The position numbers and the translations under genes were made by a program. Positions 58,912 to 64,000 of a stretch of 64,000 nucleotides of DNA are shown here, in pieces. The stretch is from Sphingomonas bacterium (GTDB lineage Bacteria > Pseudomonadota > Alphaproteobacteria > Sphingomonadales > Sphingomonadaceae). The stretch is from positions 54,084 through 118,083 of the forward strand of contig JASBRX010000035.1 in assembly GCA_030149245.1 (NCBI GenBank), written 5' to 3'. Positions within the stretch are counted from its first letter, which is position 1; each line of letters starts with the position of its first letter. The notes beneath the pieces are model-generated. The model was given only the letters and a program-made list of their open reading frames with translations. It was not told the origin of the DNA and did not search any database.

Positions 58912-59123
58912 CCGAGGATCCGGCCCGCAACCGCTATTTCGCGATGGTGTTCGCGCAGATGATCGCGGTCGCCGGGGCGGTGTTCGGCCTGATCATCATG
59001 GGCCGGGCCGAGGATATGGTGATGCGCCTGCTGGGCGCGGCGATCCTGTTGTCGGGCCTCTATTGCATCGCCATCGTGCCGCGCGCGCTCGCCCGGCGCT
59101 GGCGCACCCCGCCCCAGGACTGA
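58908..59123 (+). CDS. Small two-helix membrane protein
   Basis: 71 residues with two helices (YFAMVFAQMIAVAGAVFGLII and LLGAAILLSGLYCIAIV) and basic ends. Overlaps the phosphatase gene by 4 nt and precedes the ATP12 gene by 4 nt, so it is part of the same operon. No family recognised. Confidence 0.7.
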   Translation: MTEDPARNRYFAMVFAQMIAVAGAVFGLIIMGRAEDMVMRLLGAAILLSGLYCIAIVPRALARRWRTPPQD

Positions 59124-59127
59124 ACCC

Positions 59128-59817
59128 ATGCGACGGTTCTGGAAAGAGGTCGCGCTGGTCGCCGCCGATGGCGGGCATGACGTGCATCTCAACGGCAAGC
59201 CGGTGCGTACACCCGGTCGCGCGCCGCTGACATTGCCCAATCCGGCGCTCGCCGAGGCGGTGGCGGAGGAGTGGCGCGGCGTCGGCGAAACCATCGATCC
59301 GCGCGCGATGCCGCTCACCGGCCTTGCCAATGCCGCGATCGACCGGATTGCGCCCGACCCCGCCGCCTTTGCCGCCGGCCTTGCCAAATATGGCGAGAGC
59401 GACCTGCTCTGCTACCGCGCCGACCATCCGCTGGAGCTGCAGCTGCGGCAGGCGGCGAGCTGGGATCCTCTGCTGGGCTGGGCGCGGGAGCGTTATGGCG
59501 CGGCGCTTACCCCGACCACCGGGATCGTGCATGTTGCGCAGCCGCCCGAGGCGGTCACCGCGCTCGCCGAGGCCGTCGCCGCGCGGTCGCCGTTCGAGCT
59601 GGCCGGGCTGTCGCCGATCGTCACCATCACCGGATCGCTGGTCGCGGCGCTGGCACTGATCGAGCGTTCCACCGACCCGGAGGATATCTGGTCCGCCGCC
59701 AATCTGGACGAAGACTGGCAGGTCGAGCATTGGGGCGAGGACGAGCTCGCCCGCAAGGCGCGCGATGCGCGGCGGACCGATTATGCGGCGGCAGTGAAGT
59801 TTCTGCATTTGCTCTAA
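59128..59817 (+). CDS. ATP12 family F1-ATPase assembly chaperone
   Basis: 229 residues. The family core appears as MRRFWKEVALVAADGGHDVHLNGKPVRTPGRAPL, with EEWRGVGETIDPRAMPLTGLANAAIDRI and YRADHPLELQLRQAASWDPLLGWARERYG. Mitochondrial Atp12 escorts F1 alpha subunits; bacterial homologues are found in alphaproteobacteria and are less studied. It lies 4 nt after a small membrane protein gene and is followed by a cation antiporter. Confidence 0.93.
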   Translation: MRRFWKEVALVAADGGHDVHLNGKPVRTPGRAPLTLPNPALAEAVAEEWRGVGETIDPRAMPLTGLANAAIDRIAPDPAAFAAGLAKYGESDLLCYRADHPLELQLRQAASWDPLLGWARERYGAALTPTTGIVHVAQPPEAVTALAEAVAARSPFELAGLSPIVTITGSLVAALALIERSTDPEDIWSAANLDEDWQVEHWGEDELARKARDARRTDYAAAVKFLHLL

Positions 59818-59889
59818 TGAAACAGGATGGTAGCGATACCATCAGATACGACCACCGCAGAGCGGGTCGTTCGACGAGGGGATAACGGG

Positions 59890-61287
59890 GTGTTGGAGGA
59901 GCTGTTCGGCGATACGTTGCGTGCATTGGGCGACGTCATGGGTGCGCATGGCCCGGCGGTGAATGCCGCAGCGAGCTTTACTCCGAACGATCACAGCATT
60001 CACTTCTTCCTCCAGCTCGCGCTGATCATCCTCGCCGCGCGCGTCGTCGGCTGGCTCGGGCAGAAGTTCCTGGGTCAACCGCAGGTGGTGGGGGAGATGA
60101 TCGCGGGCGTCGTGCTCGGTCCGTCGCTGTTCGGGCTGTTCTTCCCTGAGCTGCAGGCGGCGATCTTCCCCAAGGAAACGAAGAACATGCTGTATGTCGG
60201 CGCGCAGTTCGGCGTCGGCCTGTACATGTTCCTGGTCGGCTGCACGCTGCATCTCGACCATTTCAGGACCAAGGCGAAGAGCGCGGCCACCGTGTCCGTC
60301 GCCGGCATCGCCACGCCCTTCGTGATGGCCGCACTCATCACGCCGCTGCTGCTCGATGTCCCCGGCCTGTTTGCCGAGGGGATCAGCCAGTGGAGCGCGA
60401 CCTTGTTCATGGGCGCGTGCATCGCGCTGACCGCGTTCCCGATGCTGGCGCGGATCATTAATGAGCGTGGCCTGGCCAACACCTCGCTCGGCACGCTCTC
60501 GCTGACCGCCGGCGCATTCGACGACGCGGTGTCGTGGTGCGTGCTGGCGATCGTGCTGGCAACCTTTGGCGGGGGGCCGGGCATCGCGGTGATCGCGATC
60601 GTCGGAGGCGTCAGTTACGCGATCTTCATGCTGATCTTCGGCAAGCGGCTGCTCGCACCGCTGGGCCGCGCGGTCGCGGCGCGGGGCGAGATGAGCAATC
60701 TGGTGCTGGCGATCACGCTGATGTTGTTCTGCCTGTCGGCATTTCTGATGGACGCGATCGGCATCCATGCCGTGTTCGGCGGCTTCCTGCTGGGCGTGTG
60801 CATGCCGCGCGGGCTGTTTGTCGAGGAGCTGAAGCGGAAGGTCGAGCCGCTCGCGGTGGTGATGCTGCTACCGATGTTTTTCACCTATTCGGGACTGAAC
60901 ACGCGGATGGACATGGTCAACAGCCTGTCGCTGCTCGTCATCGCGCTCGGGATTCTGGCGGTGTCGATTCTGGCCAAGCTGGGTGCATGCTGGGCGGCGG
61001 CGCGGCTGTCCGGCGAGGATAATCGCACCGCGCTCGGCATCGGTGCGCTGATGAACTCGCGCGGGCTGATGGAGCTGATCATCATCAATATCGGCCTGCA
61101 AAAGGGGATTATCGGGCCGACGCTGTTTTCGATGATGGTGCTGATGGCGATCGTCACGACGATGATGGCCGGGCCGCTGTTCGAAGCGGTCTATGGCAAA
61201 AAGGCCCGCGAGAGCGGAGAGCTGGACGCGATCCGCAGCGAGGACGGGGTAGCGCCAAGCGCCGTCATCACCGCGCGTCCGGCATAG
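59890..61287 (+). CDS. Cation:proton antiporter, CPA2 family
   Basis: 465 residues from GTG 59890, with about twelve helices. It begins FFLQLALIILAARVVGWLGQKFLGQPQVVGEMIAGVVLGPS, and has ALTAFPMLARIINERGLANTSLGTLSLTAGAFDDAVSWC, the usual CPA2 core with the two-acid site near DD. It exchanges Na+ or K+ for protons. ATG 59827 gives 486 residues, but its first 21 residues look unrelated and the GTG has GAGGGG 9 nt upstream. No C-terminal regulatory domain is present. Confidence 0.87.
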   Translation: MLEELFGDTLRALGDVMGAHGPAVNAAASFTPNDHSIHFFLQLALIILAARVVGWLGQKFLGQPQVVGEMIAGVVLGPSLFGLFFPELQAAIFPKETKNMLYVGAQFGVGLYMFLVGCTLHLDHFRTKAKSAATVSVAGIATPFVMAALITPLLLDVPGLFAEGISQWSATLFMGACIALTAFPMLARIINERGLANTSLGTLSLTAGAFDDAVSWCVLAIVLATFGGGPGIAVIAIVGGVSYAIFMLIFGKRLLAPLGRAVAARGEMSNLVLAITLMLFCLSAFLMDAIGIHAVFGGFLLGVCMPRGLFVEELKRKVEPLAVVMLLPMFFTYSGLNTRMDMVNSLSLLVIALGILAVSILAKLGACWAAARLSGEDNRTALGIGALMNSRGLMELIIINIGLQKGIIGPTLFSMMVLMAIVTTMMAGPLFEAVYGKKARESGELDAIRSEDGVAPSAVITARPA

Positions 61288-61303
61288 CCTACTCAGCGAC
61301 TGT

Positions 61304-61458
61304 ACTCCCCTCCCTGAAAAGGGAGGGGTTGGGGGTGGGTGCGCGCGTCTGCGCGCCGAACAGACTCTAACAGGCCGGGCGGCAAAACAGCGGCAATCGA
61401 GGCATCGAGCCTCGTTTCCCGCTAAACCCACCCCTTGCCCCTCCCTTTCAGGGAGGGG
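61304..61458. repeat. Compound repeat with GGGAGGGG hairpins
   Basis: CCCCTCCCTGAAAAGGGAGG at 61306 forms a perfect hairpin next to the antiporter stop and can terminate it. It is followed by GTTGGGGGTGGGTGCGCGC and, about 90 nt on, the inverse: ACCCACCCCTTGCCCCTCCC with TTTCAGGGAGGGG. The outer parts are inverse copies over about 30 bp. Confidence 0.78.
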
Positions 61459-61477
61459 AAATGAAGGTCGCTCCGGC

Positions 61478-62038
61478 CTAGGCCACCGGGGCCACAGGCT
61501 TGGGCAGCAGCCAGGCGATCACTGCCCCGGCTGCCAGCCAGCCGGCAACTTCGCTGATCCACAGATAGATGAAATAGCCCCAGGGGGCGTGGTTGAACAC
61601 CGGCTGCCCCAACTGGCTATAGGCGGTAAAGGCCACCGCAAACAGGCCGACGGCGGTCAGCCGCTGGACAAAGCTCATACCAATCGTGAGCCGGGCGAGC
61701 GCGAATGCGAGTAGCCCTGCGCACAGAACGCCGAGAACCAGTCCGCCGACCAACGCCGCCGTATCGGGCAGCGCGAAGCCATTGGTGTTGAACAACACCA
61801 TCGCGATCGGCCCCTCACCATAGGCCTGCGTGCCGAGCGGAGTGCCGGGCCAGGGGATCGGATAGGCGCCGCTGCCATTGGGGCCGAGATGCTGAGCAAG
61901 TGCAGCCTGCACCGCCACGCTGGCGCTGTCACCTGCATTGCTCGTCGCCAGCATCGACAGCGGCGTGCCCCAGAAGATGAACCCGACGATCCACATCGCG
62001 ACCCCGCCCAGCAGGCCGCCCAGCAAAACTCTTGGCAT
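61478..62038 (-). CDS. Membrane protein of unknown function
   Basis: 186 residues with four to five likely helices: LLGGLLGGVAMWIVGFIFWG, AALVGGLVLGVLCAGLLAFAL, LTAVGLFAVAFTAYSQLGQ, YFIYLWISEVAGWLAAGAVIAWLL. ATG 62038 is supported by GGGGAGAG 5 nt upstream; ATG 62053 is an alternative. No family is recognised. The neighbourhood gives no clue. Confidence 0.65.
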   Translation of the reverse strand: MPRVLLGGLLGGVAMWIVGFIFWGTPLSMLATSNAGDSASVAVQAALAQHLGPNGSGAYPIPWPGTPLGTQAYGEGPIAMVLFNTNGFALPDTAALVGGLVLGVLCAGLLAFALARLTIGMSFVQRLTAVGLFAVAFTAYSQLGQPVFNHAPWGYFIYLWISEVAGWLAAGAVIAWLLPKPVAPVA

Positions 62039-62128
62039 ATGCGCTCTCCCCATCGTTTCGGCGCAGGTTAGTGCAACCGTAACAATCGGGCGATCTGAAA
62101 GTTCAGTTGTTGGTCGGCTGCGCCGAGG

Positions 62129-62210
62129 CGGCACCGGCCCGCTCCCCCACCCGGCCACCCAACGACAGTGTATGCTATGGGTGGCCGGGTGGGGGAGCGG
62201 GCCGGTGCCG
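62129..62210. repeat. Perfect 33-bp inverted repeat with 16-nt loop
   Basis: CGGCACCGGCCCGCTCCCCC, continuing ACCCGGCCACCCA (62129-62161), is exactly inverted at 62178-62210. The loop is 16 nt. It is in the gap between the membrane protein gene and the convergent-end of gmk, and could serve as a gmk terminator without U-run or as a mobile palindrome. No second copy is in the window. Confidence 0.9.
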
Positions 62211-62227
62211 GATTACAGCAAACGAAA

Positions 62228-62902
62228 TCAGCGCGTCGCGAGGCCCATTTCGATCGCCTCTTCGGCGCGCTCGCGGATGAAGCCGATCAGGCCGGGCTTG
62301 CGCGAGCGCTTTTCGCGCTCGGCCTTGAGGATCGTGTGGACCTTCTCGAAACAGGCATCGAGATCGTCGTTGACCACGACATAGTCATAGCCGTCCCAGT
62401 GGCTGAGCTCACGCTCGGCGCGCTTCATGCGATACTGGATCACGTCTTCGCTGTCGGTCGCGCGGGCGCGGAGGCGTTTTTCGAGTTCGGCGAGCGATGG
62501 CGGAACGATGAAGATGCGGACGACGTCGCCGCCTTCTAGCTGGAACAGCTGTTGCGCGCCCTGCCAGTCGACGTCGAACAGCACGTCCTGCCCGGCGGCG
62601 AGCATCCGCTTCACCGGTTCGCGCGGGGTGCCGTAGCGATAGGCGAAGACATGCGCCCATTCGAGGAATTCGTGCCGCGCCGCGCGCGCCTTGAATTCCT
62701 CGGTAGACAGGAAGTGGTATTCGCGGCCGTCTTCTTCACCTTCCCGCATCGGGCGGGTGGTCGCAGAGACCGAGACGCCCATGCCGGGTTCGCGCTCAAG
62801 CAGCTTGCGTGCGATGGTCGACTTGCCCGCGCCCGAGGGAGAGGACAGGACGAACAACACGCCCCTGCGGTCAAACTCAAATTTGGAATCGCGATGCGCC
62901 AT
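62228..62902 (-). CDS. gmk: Guanylate kinase
   Basis: 224 residues. The P-loop is SSPSGAGKSTI (about 20-30), then the GMP-binding ATTRPMREGEEDGREYHFLS, DVLFDVDWQGAQQL and IQYRMKRAERELSHW for the lid. It phosphorylates GMP to GDP. ATG 62902 was chosen at the domain start; ATG 62911 is possible. The 33-bp palindrome follows its stop. A TTCGACAAGC-type repeat lies 58 bp upstream. Confidence 0.95.
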   Translation of the reverse strand: MAHRDSKFEFDRRGVLFVLSSPSGAGKSTIARKLLEREPGMGVSVSATTRPMREGEEDGREYHFLSTEEFKARAARHEFLEWAHVFAYRYGTPREPVKRMLAAGQDVLFDVDWQGAQQLFQLEGGDVVRIFIVPPSLAELEKRLRARATDSEDVIQYRMKRAERELSHWDGYDYVVVNDDLDACFEKVHTILKAEREKRSRKPGLIGFIRERAEEAIEMGLATR

Positions 62903-62960
62903 GCGCGCCATTGGCGCGGGCGAGACGGTTACGTCAAGGTTGCGACGCGATTCCCGCGCG

Positions 62961-63045
62961 CCGTTTGCCCTGAGCCTGTCGAAGGGCGGGGTGCGACGGT
63001 CATCGAGGTCGGGCTGCGGCGCTTCAACAAGCTCAGCGCAAACGG
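62961..63045. repeat. REP-like inverted repeat, TTCGACAAGCTCAG family
   Basis: Left arm CCGTTTGCCCTGAGCCTGTC and inverted right arm CTTCAACAAGCTCAGCGCAA...ACGG, spacer about 35 nt. Between gmk and the small membrane protein genes. Confidence 0.85.
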
Positions 63046-63048
63046 AGT

Positions 63049-63240
63049 TCAGTAGCGCCGGTTTCGACCCGTCATCAGGGACCACAGCAGGATCAGTCCG
63101 CCGATCACCCAGCCAAACGGGCCCATCCGCGTCAGCGCACGCTGACCGACCGCACCGATGATCGCGCCCTTCATCCCGCCACGCCCGTCGCGGCGGTCGA
63201 TTGCACGCCCCAGCAGTGCGGCGAAGATGGTGCGGATCAT
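63049..63240 (-). CDS. Small membrane protein, third in a three-gene overlap cluster
   Basis: 63 residues: MIRTIFAALLGRAIDRRDG, then MKGAIIGAVGQRALTRMG and the hydrophobic FGWVIGGLILLWSLMTG, with a basic end. Starts at ATG 63240, overlapping the previous gene by 4 nt. Function unknown. Confidence 0.7.
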   Translation of the reverse strand: MIRTIFAALLGRAIDRRDGRGGMKGAIIGAVGQRALTRMGPFGWVIGGLILLWSLMTGRNRRY

Positions 63241-63434
63241 GCCGCGCGCGCCTGCCACCGGCGGCGGACATAGCGCGCGCCAAGTGCTGCGGCGCCAAGC
63301 ACGATTGCGGCCGGAATCACCGTCTTGCCGACACGCCAGGCGGCGATGCCGGCGATGGTGCCGAGCGTACCGCCCTCGCCATCGCTCTCATCGATGCGCT
63401 TGCCGATATAGCCTGCCACCAGATCGCCGATCAT
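63237..63434 (-). CDS. Small membrane protein, second in the cluster
   Basis: 65 residues: MIGDLVAGYIGKRIDESDGEGGTLGTIAGIAAW, then a hydrophobic helix VIPAAIVLGAAALGARYV and basic end. Overlaps the third gene by 4 nt and the first by 4 nt. Glycine-rich helices suggest membrane packing or assembly. Function unknown. Confidence 0.72.
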   Translation of the reverse strand: MIGDLVAGYIGKRIDESDGEGGTLGTIAGIAAWRVGKTVIPAAIVLGAAALGARYVRRRWQARAA

Positions 63435-63565
63435 CGTCCAAACTCCTTATTGCCGGTCGCGAGGTCGAACACCTCGCCCATTCCGCGCAGCCCGGTCCAG
63501 AAGGCCGCGCCCGCAAATGCAACCGCGACGCCGCCCAGCAGCGCTCCAATGATCGATCCGTCCAT
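63431..63565 (-). CDS. Very small membrane protein, first in the cluster
   Basis: 44 residues: MDGSIIGALLGGVAVAFAGA followed by AFWTGLRGMGEVFDLATG and a short basic end, too short for many gene finders. It has a strong GGAGG site 8 nt before ATG 63565, and its TGA stop overlaps the next ATG, so the frame is almost certainly real. It begins a three-gene operon of tiny membrane proteins downstream of fumC. Function unknown. Confidence 0.72.
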   Translation of the reverse strand: MDGSIIGALLGGVAVAFAGAAFWTGLRGMGEVFDLATGNKEFGR

Positions 63566-63573
63566 TAACCAAG

Positions 63574-63587
63574 CCTCCGTTCGGAGG
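63574..63587 (-). promoter_or_regulatory. Hairpin enclosing the ribosome site of the 44-aa gene
   Basis: On the minus strand CCTCC-GAAC-GGAGG pairs the Shine-Dalgarno GGAGG with an upstream CCTCC. Pairing would lower translation of the cluster; opening it would raise it. The stem is only 5 bp, so this is a suggestion. Confidence 0.35.
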
Positions 63588-63627
63588 AGGAAAAGCGCGA
63601 AGCCGCAATGGGTTCCGCGTCGACGAG

Positions 63628-64000
63628 TCAGACCATCGTTTCGGGGCGGACGAGCCGGTCGAAGGTTTCGGCATCGACCAGACCGAGCGCCAGCCCGGCC
63701 TCGCGCAGCGTCGTCCCCTGTTCATGCGCGGTCTTGGCGATCTTGGCGGCGTTGTCGTAGCCGATCTTTTGGTTCAGCGCGGTCACGAGCATCAGGCAGT
63801 TTTTCACGTAGCGGTCGATCTGGTCGCGGTTCACCGTGATGCCTTCGACGCAGTGTTCCACAAACGAATGGCACGCGTCGGCCATCAGGCGGACGGAGTG
63901 CAGGAAGTTGAACACGATGACGGGCTTGAAGACGTTCAGCTCGAAATTGCCCTGTGAACCGGCGAAGCCAATCGCGGCGTCGTTGCCCATCACCTGCACG
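63628..64000 (-). CDS. fumC: Class II fumarase, C-terminal part
   Basis: The frame is open to the window edge, so most of the protein lies beyond. The visible 124 residues hold [34 protein letters not shown], the FumC segment after the GSSxMPxK signature, and the C-terminal domain with [31 protein letters not shown]. It hydrates fumarate to malate in the TCA cycle, the step after succinate dehydrogenase. Its minus-strand orientation points towards the small-protein cluster. Confidence 0.95.
   Translation of the reverse strand, partial: VQVMGNDAAIGFAGSQGNFELNVFKPVIVFNFLHSVRLMADACHSFVEHCVEGITVNRDQIDRYVKNCLMLVTALNQKIGYDNAAKIAKTAHEQGTTLREAGLALGLVDAETFDRLVRPETMV

Overview
The window is a chromosomal stretch of a high-GC alphaproteobacterium, most likely a Sphingomonas or a close relative in the Sphingomonadaceae. 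This is inferred from gene content: methionine synthase split into two genes, a PlcP/Agt-type pair, UrcA and DUF1192 proteins, an ATP12 chaperone, and a dense set of short palindromic intergenic repeats of sphingomonad type. Almost all of the sequence is densely packed, uniformly high-GC coding DNA with many 4-nt ATGA overlaps. I saw no rRNA or tRNA gene, transposase, prophage or CRISPR array.

Region 1-7.3 kb: the end of sdhA and, about 4.2 kb later, sdhB. Between them sit a ParDE-type toxin-antitoxin pair (minus strand), a secreted caspase-like C13 peptidase, a membrane-anchored ClpP-like serine peptidase, creD, and a degenerate second copy of the creD 3' end. sdhB is followed by a PaaI thioesterase and zapE. 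Region 7.3-12.2 kb: a divergent HxlR regulator/VOC pair, a transglutaminase-like protein, a Cys-rich membrane protein, and an arsR-arsC-acr3 arsenic operon. Region 12.2-13.5 kb: a lower-GC two-gene cassette, DUF488 plus an unknown partner. Region 13.5-19.5 kb (minus strand): a methionine-cycle operon, ArsR-methyltransferase regulator -> metF -> metH N-half -> metH C-half, headed by a perfect 22-bp palindrome. Region 19.5-23.1 kb (minus): quinone oxidoreductase, GST, PlcP-like phosphatase and Agt-like glycosyltransferase, probably lipid remodelling.

Region 23.3-33 kb: DUF1192, clpA with a good terminator, a 0.55-kb repeat-filled gap, Sel1 and UrcA proteins, a membrane diguanylate cyclase, an acyl-CoA ligase and an aldehyde dehydrogenase. 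Region 33.2-40.6 kb (plus): xseB-ispA, coaD-peptidylprolyl isomerase-queA-EF-hand protein, a CDF metal exporter-HAD pair, a cupin, and tgt, whose zinc-site cysteines are missing. Region 40.6-51.1 kb: a two-domain M16 peptidase, cell-wall hydrolase, several envelope proteins, manA, bamD and recN. Region 51.1-64 kb: lipoprotein, DUF885 peptidase-like protein, APC permease with an exported methyltransferase, crcB-rluA-type synthase, phosphatase-ATP12 cluster, CPA2 antiporter, gmk, three tiny membrane proteins in overlapping order, and the 3' part of fumC.

At least four families of short inverted repeats fill most gaps: TTCGACAAGCTCAG type, GTCATCCCGGCGAAAGC type, GGGAGGGGTTGGGGAGGG type, and the long GGGGGAGGTG type. 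One 33-bp perfect inverted repeat near gmk and a 24-bp tandem array next to a HAD phosphatase stand out. Start codons were chosen by Shine-Dalgarno spacing and overlap with the upstream gene; uncertain starts are flagged in the entries.
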